A DNA stretch of 64,000 bases from the NCBI RefSeq assembly GCF_910591885.1, contig NC_063269.1:6386001-6450000 (forward strand). The letters run 5' to 3'. How positions within the stretch are numbered: position 1 is the stretch's first letter; each line of letters starts with the position of its first letter. Source of the stretch: Bombus terrestris. Taxonomy: Eukaryota; Arthropoda; Insecta; Hymenoptera; Apidae. This document shows positions 1 to 14,000 of the stretch, in pieces. The notes under the pieces are model-generated. The model was not told where the DNA came from. It was given only the letters and a program-made list of their open reading frames with translations, and searched no databases. Made by a program: the position numbers and the translations under genes.

Positions 1-1108
1 CATGGCACTCTGGAGGACATAGAGAACCGCACATGCAACAGCATAGATTACGCATAGCAGCCGGCTCACGGCCGGCTCCAGCGCCCTTGTCAAGGACACG
101 CTGCCCGCTATCACCACCGAAGCCCTCGTGACCGATTGAATTCGAATAGACGCCATTCTCTGTCACTAGATCGTACGCGACACCGTTCATCGACGTTTCG
201 CCGTTTTGTTGCCGCAGAAGATTCTCGCACGAACACAGATATTGATGGAACGACGCTGTTCTAGCGCAAGGAAACAGCCCGCTCGGCCAAAGACGCGCGA
301 ACTCCTCTGAACTTTCGAGCAATTCCTTCGACGTGCTTTTCGACGTTGGATCGGATCGAAACTCGTCCACAAAGGCGGTCAACGATGACTTCAAAACTTG
401 TTGTTTTCGGATTACGGGAACGTTCGTGAAATTTGCGGAACAAGAGGAGGAAGTGGTATTATTGACAGAGTGGGTTTGTTGCTGGTTAACGGAGTATCGT
501 TTGAGCAAGGACAACGCGGCACTTCCTTTAGGTCTGACTGGTTCTGGGGGTGACGATGGCTCGTTGGTGGGCAGAGATTTGGTAGAGTTGGCGGGACTCG
601 TCGCCGCGCTGATCGTAATGGTACTTTGAAGATCACCGTAGGCTCCGTTGCTGTTAATGGCGAGAAGGTTGGCGTGAAAATTACGCGGCGGCTGTATCTG
701 TCTGGGATGTAGTTGCAGATTTGGGGCGATCGAGGTGGAGGCGTTCGGTACCGAGGTTGGCGGCACGATCGTCGCGGAGACGGCGGACGTCGAGGCGACG
801 GCGGCGTTCGCCGAGGTGGCGCCTTTGCGAAGCATGTAATTGTCAGAATCGACGGCTAAGAGCCGCGACATGGCCGTGGATTTAGCTTTAGTGTCATCGT
901 TCGGGCTTCCCTTGGGCAATACTTTGGTCGTGTCTGTCCTGAACTTGGTTTCGGCGAGCTTCTCGTATTCCTCCTTGTCCGCGTAGCTCGCCGTCGTTAT
1001 CGGGCTAAAGAGATCGTGTATCCTGCCGTGTAAGCTGACCGCAGGCTGCACCTGCGAGGCAGCAGCGGTCGCAGCAGCTGCGGCGGATGCACTCGACGCC
1101 CGCTTCAT
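1..1108 (-). CDS. N-terminal exon of an unrecognised Ser/Thr/Ala-rich protein (runs off window)
   Basis: One open frame of 369 codons runs without a stop from the ATG at 1108-1106 to the left edge, so the 3' part is missing. An in-frame TGA lies at 1123-1121, five codons upstream, which makes this ATG the natural start. The protein opens MKRASS followed by an Ala run, then a mixed segment containing HGRIHDLFSPITTASYADKE, then a long low-complexity region rich in Ser, Thr, Pro, Asn and Ala, and a Gln/Ser/Thr stretch near residues 200-230. The last residues before the edge are cysteine-rich (RNLCCCMCGSLCPPECH), which could be a palmitoylated or metal-binding patch, or read-through past an unseen donor. 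I do not recognise the family. The length and absence of stops argue for real coding sequence; the composition suggests a disordered regulatory region. Confidence 0.6.
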   Translation of the reverse strand, partial: MKRASSASAAAAATAAASQVQPAVSLHGRIHDLFSPITTASYADKEEYEKLAETKFRTDTTKVLPKGSPNDDTKAKSTAMSRLLAVDSDNYMLRKGATSANAAVASTSAVSATIVPPTSVPNASTSIAPNLQLHPRQIQPPRNFHANLLAINSNGAYGDLQSTITISAATSPANSTKSLPTNEPSSPPEPVRPKGSAALSLLKRYSVNQQQTHSVNNTTSSSCSANFTNVPVIRKQQVLKSSLTAFVDEFRSDPTSKSTSKELLESSEEFARLWPSGLFPCARTASFHQYLCSCENLLRQQNGETSMNGVAYDLVTENGVYSNSIGHEGFGGDSGQRVLDKGAGAGREPAAMRNLCCCMCGSLCPPECH

Positions 1109-1508
1109 CGCTGAGGCCGATCACGATCATCAAAGCTCCAGCCACGACTAGGTTTTATTAAACGCTTCCACTGAGGCTGTCGATTTCGAGTTGCTACTTT
1201 CCGGCGAGTCCTGAGCCTCCCTCGATCGACGCGAGTCGCCCGTCATCGTCGCCTTCGCGTTCGCCTCGTCTGCCTCTGGCGAGGTTTCCTCTCGAGGTTC
1301 CGCCTTTCGGTTCCGTCTCACGGAACACACACAAACTACTTACTTTACTTACTCTCCTGTCTCCACTGTCCTCCGAGACGGTAACGTTCTCGTCGTCGTT
1401 GTCAGATTCTCGCGTGTTAAAAACGTGATCGTTTCGGTCGAGTCGCGTTTCAAGGTCATTCGCATGTCGCCGCCACCAACGTACCCGTGATTGTGCTGCG
1501 CTGCACAC
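1109..1508 (-). other. 5' leader of the gene at 1-1108, with an upstream exon and tandem splice donors
   Basis: On the minus strand an exon appears to end at 1353 with GGAGA|GTAAGT, and a second GTAAGT follows 9 nt later (intron start 1343). A matching acceptor, CCTCAG, ends at 1111, which would place the next exon start two bases before the ATG at 1108. An open frame of 52 codons starts at 1508 and reaches the donor, but joined to the 1110 acceptor it stops at once (CGA TGA). It is therefore either an upstream ORF in the leader or part of a different splice form. A separate short frame ending at 1148 is probably also leader sequence. This rests on splice-site appearance only. Confidence 0.35.
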
Positions 1509-2056
1509 TTTCTTCTTTTCTTTCGTTTTCTTTTTCAGAGACGCGACAGAGAGTAATTCAGCGATCGCATATTCGTCCGAGACAGACGTAGTAGTAGAGT
1601 AGGTCGTGATTCGTCGATTCGCCGGTATGTCCCTTCTTTTTTCTCACGGCCAAACGATAACACGCGATCCTCGATTTTCTCTGTGTTCTATTCGAAGGGC
1701 TTCTTCTAGCCGTCGCTGAAAACCGGCTCTGTCCAATCGCCGCAATGTTAATTGCCAATCAGCTGCGGAGAAACGTGTCGTTTCGTATTCGATGGTTAGC
1801 TTATCGTCGAACACGTCGATATCTTTGAGAAGGAAAGATTCCACTCGTTATTAGCATGAAAAGAGATAGAGAGCGTAAAGGAGGGAGAAAAGGTCCGTCG
1901 AATTTCCAATGGGTAACTTCTTCTCGGTCGACGTGATCCAACGACGTGATCCAATGACGTGAATCAAGCTGCATTCCTCAACTTCGTCCTTTATTATTAA
2001 TATACTCTCCAAGTGGAAATAGATGGACACCACAGATAAAGAAGAGAAAATAAAAA

Positions 2057-2061
<5 letters not shown>

Positions 2062-2087
<26 letters not shown>
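2062..2087. repeat. (AG)13 dinucleotide repeat
   Basis: Uninterrupted AG repeat on the plus strand, so CT on the strand of the gene at 1-1108, about 0.95 kb upstream of its ATG. CT/GA tracts are common near insect promoters, but no function can be shown here. Confidence 0.9.
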
Positions 2088-5000
2088 TCGCTCCCGTGGG
2101 TGTGACCTCGTGTAAATTCGTTTTCCATAAATCTCACTCCTACCACTCTCTCTCGTGCGCGCACACACGACCTTTGTATAAACGCCGAGATTCGCCGAGC
2201 CGAACGAAACCGGTTTCGTCAAGCAACGACACCGAACGATTTTCAACGTAGTCCCGCGAGCCTGTATAGACGAGAGAAGAGAGATCCTCGTGGGTTATTC
2301 GAGGGAGCAAGTCCGGATGACCTTAAAGCGGTTCCCTTCGTCAATTAGATCGAATTATTTTACCAATGCGGTCGAACAAGATTTTCTGCTCGCGCACGCT
2401 TTAGATCGAATCGGTCGCGGATCGAACGACATGCGCGCGCCACGATCTCCGATTATTTCTGCCTACCAAAGCAAACGTGCCCGTTAACGTTTATTCGTTG
2501 CTTTGTTGCCCTTTTTGTGTTACTTCTTCTAACCTCTTAGTCTCTCGTGGGATATCGATCACTGCCTTTTCAAGATCGAGATGGAGAGATAGAGAGCGCG
2601 AAAAAAGGACGTTCTTGGTGCTCTGGATCTTCGTAACCTTCGATCGTCGTCGTTAATTGCGGTAAAACAACCGGCTTCTGTCTGCCGTCTTGATAGCGTG
2701 CGTTAATTCAAGACGAGTTAGATATAGTTACAAAGTAGTTCTCGAGTTGCGGCGAGGGACGAACAGAGGAGCAGTCGTTCATGGTAGAAACGTGCTCAGC
2801 TAATCTCATGAGTTCACCAAGTCACACGTAACGTTGCGCGAGAATCTGGCGACTTCTCTTCCTTTTTTAATTCTCACAGTCGGTCATCGACCGTACGATA
2901 AAACCAATTAACAACGTTTCCATATTCTTCGTTCTTTGTGTAATAAACAGTAGACGTTGATTCAAACGATCCGCGCAAAAATCGTCGATCACAAAACGGA
3001 ACACATCCGCGGTTGCCCTTATCACGACCACCAGTAATCCGCGACTGCTGCGTCTCCTCGGTCTGCCTGGCGTTCTTCCTCGACGATAGATCACTATGGA
3101 GCCACCTTACCAGCAGTGAGTCAACGGGTCTGTCGGTAAAGCAGTTCGTCACGGACGATCTTATTACCTCGTTTCTTTTGTCGCCACACGTATATCCTTT
3201 TCTCCTTGATAGACCGTTCTGTCGAGACAAACGATTCGAGTAGGCTTTTTAAATCGATACTAAAAGATTCTTGCTTCTCGATTTTGCAATTCCTACAAAA
3301 TGACACAGCCGAATTTCGACAATACTGCGAAAATCTACGATGCACTTGGAACGAGACTTTTCTTTCATTAATCGAGCTTCTGGCATAAGAAAATCATAGT
3401 ATCGAACTCTCTTACCGTCCTATTCGTTCTCCTATCAGTCCACACCGGAACACCGGCATATACGTGCCTACTCGCAGAAACAGCGCACGCACGAGATGGA
3501 AAAGTCCACTGGGCACTGCACTTTTTGCACCGGCAGCCTGCACCACGCGCACACCTGCACACACGACGACGGTACACACGTCACTTTCTGCACGTATGTG
3601 CACGACACCTATCTATAAGTCTGTCTTTTTCCTCTGCGATATACTCTTTCTCTTTCCCGACCACCGTTCGTTCCTTCACTCTTTTCGTCGCCCTCTCTTT
3701 TTCTACCCTCGCTACTATTGTTTCTTTCTCTCGCGTTTCGTTCCCTTGCTCTCTTTCGCTTCTCTGTTTCACTCTCGTCTGCTGGCCGAGTACAGCCGGT
3801 CTACGTGCCGACTACCAACCGCGGGCCAAGTCTTCAACTTCTTCCCCTTTTTCTCCTCTATATTTCTTCTGCTCTTTTTCGTGACACACCGACGTCCTCC
3901 TACTCCGTACAAGTTCATTCCATCATTCACAAGCATAAGGAGAACGTTTCCAAGTTTTCGGCTTTCACTCGATCGCGGTCGCCAAAGTCGCGAGAGATCA
4001 GTCAGTGTTCTTTGATGATTTCCCAAAGTACACACAGCGTTAAGTCGCACCACGAATTTCTTGTCCAATCACCGGTCACATACTACGATATTTGGCACGG
4101 ACTCTCTGTCTAGCTGTCCGATATCGTCTCTCTGGGTTTCTTCTGCCTTTCCACATTCGCCGATCGTTGCCGAAGCGTCAAACTTTTCCACGGATCTCGT
4201 CCGACACACTCGACGACTCCGTTCTCTCCGGCAGGCTTTTCTTTGCCGTTGCCACCGGCCGCGAATCATACATCTACGCGGACGATTTCCTGCCAGAGAA
4301 AATATCTCCGGCGGCTCGGCGCACAGCTGACCGGCCGGTCCGCCAAGTTCGGTCAATAGCCATAGCAGTCGCAGCCTGCCGAGGGTTGCTCGTGCTCGAC
4401 CGTCGGCGTTACACTTCGGTCCCTTCCGTCTCGTTTCGGCTCTTTCCGTGGCCTTTATGCGAGCCACCAATGTACATAACGACTACCGGACCCCGGGCTT
4501 GCCGAGCGATCGAAGAGGCTTCGTGGAAATTCCTCGACCATTCTCTACTCTCGGCTTACAAGCTTCTCACGCTCGCGGGATCTCGTCTTATTTCACTTCG
4601 AGTGGAAACAGACCTCCGTTCCATCGAGCGCACGATTTTTCCGTTGGATTATCGACTAAAGCTAATACACGGCTGGGCTGAACATTATCGAAATTCTACA
4701 GTCTGGTTGGTGACAAAGGTTGACGACTTTATCAAGTAAAACCAAGATTGTCCACGCAATTTAATCTTCGTTCGTTTAATTTCCTCCTTTCTTTTTTACT
4801 TCTCTCTTACAGTGTAAAGTAATCGTTGACTTAGCGCGCAGAGTACGTTCGGAATACGTTCGAACGATTAATTAAAAATTATCATCGAATTACAATCGGT
4901 CTGTCAACTCGGGCTTATTCTTATCTAGGACCAGCTGCGATAAAGTCTCGGAGCGAGCATATCTGCAGTTTCTAAGCAGACGATGGAATAAAGATCCCGA

Positions 5001-8000
5001 TTAAATAGCTGATATAAAAGTCACGCTTGAAAAAAAAGTAGAGACACCATTCGCGCGGTCGTTCGTGACTAAATCGAGCTGGACCGATGTCGTGTACCGT
5101 TGAAAGCCACGTGTCTTGTTTGCAAAACGTTCAATTCCCGACGATCGTTCGCGTCGGACGTAGATCCTCCGTTTGATGACTCAAAGATCCGGAATAGGTA
5201 AAAATTCCATCGACTCGAACGCGTAAAAATAAATCGGTGATAAAACGAATCGGGCCTCAGGATAAACTTATTCGCTTCCACGGAAATTCAATGGGCGAAA
5301 ATCCTTTGGTGAAAAGAGGGGGATGGAGAGACGTGACTCTTTCTTCTTTCTTCTATACCCGAGAATCGCGGAGAAGGAGGACGAATCGAAAATCTCGTCC
5401 CCTTTTCCCGCGTCGTAAATGTCAATGCTGACGATACTAGAATAAGATTTCATTCTTTACGATCAGTCTTTACTCTCGCTCTTATCGTGAAAGCGCTGCA
5501 TGCGATACGCTCAAGTGCGTACGCACGTGCTCTCGCGCGCACCAAGGGCCTCCCGCTACTCGAGTCACATGAAAGGGCCGCGCGTGTACTTGAAAGGGAA
5601 GAAAGGGACGTGAAAGTGAAAAGCGACTTTCCATGGTAAAAGAGGGGACACGCGGGGAGAGGTGGTGCGATACAAGGATCCCCGGACGTGGGATGATCGA
5701 ATTCGGCCGCGCAGGCGCCCTGCTCCGGGTATCCTGTTCAAGGTCACAGTACCAACGCCGTACCAACCCTTCGCCCTGCATTTTAGGCACAAAAGGACCG
5801 ATCGATTCCCCATCGCAAAGCCAAATGATAGACCCTTCCTCGTTGTACAGCTACGAGGGAGAGGGATTAAATTTCAATCGACGGGTCCATAATCGTTTCT
5901 CTGGTTTACCGTTTATTTTCAACGTTTTCGTTTTGTTCCGCAAACGCACGAAATATTTTTTTTTTCTTTTCTTTTCGTTGTATTTAATATCTTCTATAGA
6001 TACGGATACGTCAAGCGGGATAGACGTGCGATTTGCGCAGCAACGATGTTAATGGGTAAACTTAAAAACTAAAAAGTATTTCTGGTGCATCCAAGAGAAC
6101 GATGAACGATATGGCGTTCCGTTCCAGTAGATTTTCCTAGCGTGGATTAGACCGAGAGGCGAGAGAACGTTTTAAGAGGCATTCTCGATTTCACGTTGGT
6201 AGGTGTGCATCGTGAGAGCGAAGAAATCCTTAGATATCCGATGTTGTCGATGTTGCGGCAAGAATCGCGTTTCCTTTTGGCGCGAGCCGGTGGTATGTTT
6301 TAAATCAGGTCGAAAGAGGCGCGGCGCGCTTTTCACGCGCGCTCCACGCACGTTATTAAATATCTCTATTGCGCGAACCTTGCTTGATAACTTTCAACTA
6401 TGCGCGGCTCGAGTCTCGTAGCTGCTGAAATAAAAGCTACGACAAAAACTCGCTTAGCCAGATGGGAGGAAACGCACCGAGAACAGAATTATACGCATGG
6501 TCTAAACGCCTAAACGACACGCCCCGAACAACCTCCCAGATCGTGATCGCCAACAAAAGCGGCATCCTTAATGTAGGTACCGATGGTAGTTCGATCGATC
6601 GATCGATCGATCGATCGATTCGAAGCAACGATGGTCGAAGGGATCGTAAGCTTGCGCGCGATGGATCGTCACGCGTTAGCACGTGCACACGCACACGAAC
6701 ACGCCGATACCCGATTACAAAGAGAACTTTGTCGTCACTTTCTGCATACAAATCTTATCTTGGCGACCGTGCATGGTCGCGGTATCGAGCGATATAAACA
6801 AAATGGAGAACTTTTTTCACGGCGCTCTAGTTCGATTAGTCGCGAGTCGTTGTGAGTATTTAAATGGACATCGCGATAACAATACGCGGCATTGTACTGA
6901 ACCGACACGGGGGGGCTCGCTGGGGGCATTATCGACTGTTTGGGACGGCTCGAGAAATATTTATCGATACGATAAAGAGCATATTTATTAAAGATAAATA
7001 ATAAAGAATCGTCGATGTCGAATCTCATCGACGACGAGTACTCGAACTTTTCCCCAGCAACGTAAGTAAGTAGATGGGCCGACGATACGGGTATATACAA
7101 ACAAAGCGACTTAATATGGGCAGATGCTAGGGATGGAAACAGCCGCTTCGCGTGCTTATAAAATCGGTCGATCGCGTCGATTCGTATAATGCAACGCGTG
7201 CTCCCTTTTGCTTCCGTCAATGTTTAAATACGGCAACGTGACGAAGACACCCGTCTGCTGCACCCGTATAATACGAGAGTGCCGGTAACTCGTTTTTTAT
7301 TCCGCTCTTTGACTGGCTGATACTTTCGTCGTCTCGCGCGTCGTCGTACGCGCGCATATCGAAAGAGTTAACGCGCAAAATAATTCCAACAGAGAGCTGC
7401 ACACTGGGGGAAAAGCAGCGATCAAAGCAATGGCAAGTCGATTCCATCGATTACTTAACCATGTAAATTGATTCGTATAAACGGATTCATGCTTGATGTC
7501 GTGTTGTTCTCTTTTTTTTTTTTCCTCTTATACGCACATTCTACGTTCGGTCGGGATACGCCGACGTTTCCATTATAACGTTGAAAACGTCTTCAAGTAG
7601 AAGTCAAAACGATAGAACAGAGAGCGAGAAAAGGAGAAACTTCGGTCTTTCCCTCCTTAATTGTTCAGTTTCGATTAAAAAAATCGCGAACAATGACATA
7701 CAGGAAGATAGGAGGAAGCGTAGGCAGCAGATTCTCGGTAATGAGACGAGTTACGTTAGAGCGGTACGTAATCGACAAAATTGCGGGTGCTTGGACGGTA
7801 ATAATTAGCAACGAATGTAATCGCCGAACGGAAAGTGACCGCTAGGAAACGTACGTGCTCGATCCGCGAACGCGAATCGCGTGCACTCGTCCTTCGGTTT
7901 AATCATCTCGGCATGTACATATGTATATATCTTTGCGAGAAGCTCGAAAGATAAATCGTCGATTCTATTTTCGAAACGGAATTATTTTCACGAGGATTTT

Positions 8001-11000
8001 CTTCGAAATTCCAAGCGAACATCTCTTGGAAACATATTGGGCAAGAAGATGTATCGTCGCAACGTCTAGATTGCCTCGCAAGACGAAATTCACGGGGCAG
8101 AGTCCGTCCGCATAAATACCGGCGTTTTAATTCAACGAGAAAACCATCAGTGACCCATGTCACCCGTAAACTAGCAAACTCGCGAAATATGTCCTATTCT
8201 CCTCGTGTCGGCTCCATCGTTTACCCCGGTAATCCTGAATTTCCCATAGCAACGTGACGGTGCACTCCATTACCCATGACCTCCGCCCTGAGCCTGGGGG
8301 CTTCTATATCTGCGAATCAATGCAGCTCCATTGCGTGCATCCCGGTACCGTGTGTGTGTGCACGTGTACACGGCTACATGTAGATATAACAGTCGCCGAA
8401 ATACAGTCGGTAGCCTAATCGGAATGGTCACGCAACGAATGGTACTACAGAGAAAATAAGCACGCGTGATCGTTTCCTATCGCCTTGTTTTCCGTCTCCT
8501 CCACTGTCTCGCGCGTCTGTCTACCGCGTAATTTACATGTTACACGAGAAAATAGAGACACGTCGATCCGTATGGAACGGGAACACGCGTCGTTATACCG
8601 AAAGCGAACGCGATGCAATTCATTAGCGATTGCGAACTAACAACGCGTCTTGTATTTTACGAAGCGTCAGTTCCGTTTATCCTTTAAGATCGGATAAAGC
8701 CGAGCGAGCCATTTATTCTCCCGTGGTCAATTTGAATACATTAATTTTAGCGTAGAGCGAAGAGCGAGGGAGGAAGCGTATCCGTGCGCGCGCGCACGTA
8801 CGATTCCAGTTGAATCTCGATATCGCGTGGTAAAAAAACTCGAGGAACACGACGAGATAGGGAGTTCTAGTTTTATCCACGACTTCCGCGAGTCTAGTTG
8901 GAACATTGCTCGAATAACTCTGGCCGACTCTTTCCAGCTATACAAATATTCCGCTCATAAATATGTATATTTTGTAAATCGGTTATGCGCCAAGACCGCT
9001 GGAAGCGTATCAAAAAATGGAACAAAAGGATGATGAATGAATCGTATTGTGTCAGCAGGGCGAAAAGGGGGTCGAACCGCGGCGAAAGAAGAACGATAGG
9101 CGTGTGCCCGAGCTATCTGGCGCTATCGAAACTTATTACGGTCGAAAATTATTGCAACGGCCACGTTTATTAGAAGCGGCGAGTCAACGCGTTTCCTTCA
9201 TCCATCAATTTCAATTGCCGCGCGACCGCCTGACTTTCTCGCACCGTTCGCATAACGTGAATAGCGAAAAGTATAACGTTGTTCGTGACCGGTGTCGCAT
9301 ACTCGCCGATACTCGAGGTTAACCGCGAGGTGAACGAAAGAAAAAACGGCGAACGATGCTGCGAATCTGGCAAGAAATCGATCTCGAACGCGCGAGGTTC
9401 AGCGGAGAGAAAAGATCGACGAGCTACGAAAATAAAGAACACGAAGAACCAGGTAGGTAGGGGAGTAAACGGCTGGAAGTCGAGTAAAGGTTTTCTCGCC
9501 GAAACCGTAAAAGCTGAACGAAGAAACTCCTAGCGAGGGAATCCTACAAAAATGCCCGAACTCCGGCTCGTGCAACGACCGCTCCTTTCTCTCGCGCAAC
9601 GCCAACAGGCAGAAAGAAAAAAGCCGGTAACTGCGCGTTGCACGATCGAAAAACTTGATCGAGTAGAAAAACACAAAGAATTATTTAGGTGGACTGCGCT
9701 GCGAATCCATCGAGAGAAAGAGCTTCGCCGTCCGTTAAAAGAGATGGATGCATTGAGAAAATGCGTGGCTGAAATTCAAAATGCAAGAAGAAAAAGAAAG
9801 AGGCAAGAAGACAGAGCGGAGAGCGGCTAAGCGCCGAGACACGAACGATCCGCATGGTGCTCGAAGGTGCTCCGAAAGAGGGAACTCGCCTGTTCGAGGT
9901 GGACGAGTTAATTTTAGTTTAATCGACCGACCTGATACGAGAAGCTCGTGTACGAGCGCCGGTGCACGTACGTAAGTAGGCAGTACGTATCCGCGCACTC
10001 GAGACCGAGTCAAAGCACGCCTTCTATACATACGGAAGGACTTGTTATGCGTCGCTGGCTTACGTGTAACTTCGACAACCGCTGCTTTTCCCCACCATGG
10101 AATTCACTTTCGAGTTTCCCGACTCTTGGACAACGCGTCACGAACTTCAGGATACAGGAATCTCTACGTGACTCGATGCAGCGGTTCCACGCGTGTATTC
10201 GGCTATTCCAGATAAATAGCGTGCTACGTAAACCGTTCACTTTGATACCAATAATTATTTATTCGAATTATTTACTCGATCATTTACGAGGATCGCTGGA
10301 AACGCCTCCAGACAAACGCGTGTATCTCTTCGACGATCCCCTACGTAAACGCGTAAGACTCGACCGTTTAAACTTAACCGGATGATACTCGTAGTATAAC
10401 TGTAGCGGGCGCGAGAGGCTTCCGTTTCACAGTCAAAGTGCATTCGGATCGGCCGTGTAAATGGAACGGGCGAGGGAGGGTTCGAGGTCGTTCGGATCGA
10501 AATCATTCAATTAAGGCCACAGGCTACGGAACAATCATCGGGCCCGACATCGAGCGACGAACGTAGAAAAGACACTTTTCACTGACCCTTTCGTACGCGT
10601 CTGACGATCGCGGTCGATTAAGATCGTCGACGATCCATCCGCTATCGAGAGGCTCTCGTATCTTTGCCGCATAGCAAAACGATGCATCGCGGCTTACCAG
10701 CAACAAATACGGAAGTTAAATGTTCCCTCGTCGATAAGAATGTGCAGGGCGTTCTCCAGAGATGAATCGAATACAAATTAGAGGAGGGAATGTCGAAGTA
10801 AGTACCTGGACGAGTAAAGAGCCACGGACGTTCGAACGCGCCTAGGTTCGACAGCATGAATCCACGAGAGAGCGAGGTTTTCGTCGCATCGCCGGAAACA
10901 TCGAGCAACAAGAAAAGATTCTCTTTCGTTCGGTTCGTTGCCGAGAACGAAAAATTTCGATACGCGTCGATTCGTCGTTCGGTATGGTTAAAAAGTGGAA

Positions 11001-14000
11001 AAACTCGTGTATCTGCTCGGGCAGAGGGGAAGGGAGACACGAACCGGGGAAGCCGGAAATCGAGGAAAAAAGGGGGGAAAGCGGCGGAAGGGCGAAGCGC
11101 TTGCGCGACGAGCTCGTTTCCATGGCTTCGTTCGTTTCACGTAGCAACAGAAGGACTTTTGACCCCGTTCGATTGTCCTTCGAAACAACTCGGTGCCTCA
11201 TCGTTTTCTCCCGCTTTGTCGACCGAGAGAAGTGAAACGCATCGTTGAATCGCACTTAAGCATCACTCCTCTTTAACATTAACGCGTGTATCATCTTCGT
11301 TTCGATAAGACTTTACTTTCTGCCGGACGATGATTCTCCATTTTTATAATCTATTCTAGCTCGTCACACATAGTCGAAGAGTATCACCGACGAAAATATC
11401 AGACGGCAAACGTTTTTTACGCGCGCAAAATTTCAACCGCTGGCGCCACTCAAAAAAAGACAGGTCCTAAACGTCGATGAATTTCGAAAGCGTTGATCAC
11501 GAATGACGCACGAGTTTAATTTTACGAGCAGATCGATGCGCAAAGAAAGCCATGATATGGACGTTAAGTGGCACGTACCTGAACAACGCTCGTCGATGAA
11601 TAGAATAATTTCGATATTGTCTCATTACGCTATATACTAATTAAAATACATCTGCGTCCCGTTTTTCTAAGAAGCGCACCAACAATTTGGCAAACGAACT
11701 GTACCGGGAAAGATCGCGTACGCGGAAGAATTCCAATTGCGATCACGAATTATTTTCGTGAAAATGAACTTGTGGATTTTCCTGACAGAGTTTCCTATGA
11801 ATCGAGAAGCGAAAGTCACGAGAGCCACGAAAACGCTGCCAAATCTCGATCGGTGGTTCCCCGCGTAACTTTCAACCAAAGTCAACGAAAATTTCTTCTC
11901 GAGTAGAAGAAAGAGAGGAATTTCAAGGAATTTTTTAGTCAGATTCTCTGAATTTTTGTTCGGTGACTCTGAAGCGAACGCGTTCCTTTTCAACGACAAA
12001 ACGAAAAAGTTACCATTTCATATAAAGAATGCAAGTATATTTGTGAACTGAATAATCTACAGTCTACAGTCCTCTTATTTCAGACCATACGAGAGTATAC
12101 TTTGATGCGACTCTTTCATCCCGCTTCTTTCCAGTCTACGCTTTTTTCCCGCGCTTGGTTTCTACCATAACTATGCGATTGCACGGACTTTCACTCCTGT
12201 TTCCTTTTTCTCTATTGAATTAAAAAAATTATACTTTGAGATGATCGTTCCATCTGTTATTTAGAAATGCTCTATTTTCGTCTCTTTCTCCGGTACACGC
12301 GTCTGCTTATGAATCACATACGACTTTATATCGAATATAATGTAGCAATGTTAACCCTGCCATATTACATCCATACACAATCCAATTAACGCTATACGAG
12401 TGAATTATATATAGTCTAACCATGAAAATATGTAAAAACAGCATTTTCTTAACACGACGACAACCGTTTCAAACAATTCCAGACGCATGATAAAAATCTC
12501 AATGCAACAAAATTACTAAAAAAATATAAACGATAAAGGACTTTTATCTTTTAAAAATAGCCAAATCCAACACGAGTAAAGAATGCAGAACCCCGCTATA
12601 GTATTCCAGGGTTAATCGTTCCCAAGAAAAAAAAAAAAACAGCTAATCGTAAAAGCGAACAGTCATCAGGTGTCCGTGAAATCCAACGTGCTAAATCGGA
12701 GTTGCAAGGACGTATCGAGCGGAACGTAGGTCATGGAAGGGTGTAGACGTTCGGAAACGTGTCTTAGGGACAAGAAAAAAAAACCATCTTATCGTGGTAT
12801 GACTTTTCCTTTCCTCTTTTTCCCTCTGTCTCTCTCTCTGTGTGTGTTCTTCTTATTCTAGTTTCCACTAAGGAAAAGCGTCGATATCGGACGCGGAACA
12901 AACGCGCTGAGAAACACGTAGGAGTACTTGAACATCGCGGTTAGGTGACCCCGGTAATCGAATGCACAGATTTTCAATGATTAACCACGGGAGGCCTGGT
13001 TGATACTCGCCTGATCACGACAAGGAGCAACACGCCGCCTAGGAGCGTGCAAAACGACCATTCTACACGTGAGCGCATCACATCAACTACATCTCGGATT
13101 TCTGCTTTCTTTCCTACGATTTCGTGCTAATGCGACTGAGTGAAAAAGCATTCGCCTCGCACGCTTGTCTGCTACGTGATCGCCGCACGGTAGTTTCCTT
13201 TTCCGAGCGTGAAATCCAATGAAACGTAAGTAATTTCGTTTGCACAGTTGCCAGCCTATGATATCTGCTGCTGGCTGGCCTATACGCCAATATACGCTCG
13301 CAAGGAACGATCCGAAGAAAACCTCTGTGCTCTTCTATCTCTCTGCTCGCTAATTTTGTATCTTCCACGTATTCGTGGCGAGCCTCGTCTATATTCGGCA
13401 TACACGCCCGCCAAAGATGCCCGAATTATCATGAAATAATTCTGGACTTATCGCGAGGGATATGACGCATCGCGGAAATTCATTCGATGTCATTTTCATC
13501 CAAGTCGATGCACATCTGTATCGGGAAGAATATCAGGAACAGGAGATTCTCCGATGTCAAGGACCGAAATAGCAGTAAAAGTTATTTTAAAATGCAATCG
13601 TTATAATAAGAGAGTATAATCAAAGAGCAGGAGGTGGGAGATAATAGTACGCTATCTGTTTCTCTCTTTGCAATCAGGATATTAAATGACAAAGCTAGTA
13701 GAATTATTAATAGTCGTTAAATAGTATCGATCGAATGCAAAGGAGCATAATGGCGGTGGTTTGACGAATATTTAAGAAATTTTATATATTTAAGCGGCAT
13801 AGGGACAAAGCTCAGTAGAGAGTAGATACGTTCCTGAGTCGTACGATGGCAAAACGTCAGTGGTGGGGAACAAGAGGGACAGGAGAGGGTTGTGGAGTTT
13901 CAGAAAAGAAACTGCCGGCTGAGCTGGAAACGAAGCGAGGTAAGGTGAAGGGGGACACGATAGTACGCCACTTGAAATCACCGCGACTGCATGTGTTACT

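Noticed and set aside
3464..4113. Long Phe/Ser/Arg-rich frames on the plus strand
   Set aside because: They come from a CT-rich tract; all frames there are open and rich in the same residues, and no motif or splice partner is seen.
9279..9830. Basic, charged plus-strand frames, one ending near a GTAGGTAG donor
   Set aside because: The sequence is purine-rich over the whole stretch, which produces Lys/Arg/Glu frames by chance; no acceptor or motif supports an exon.
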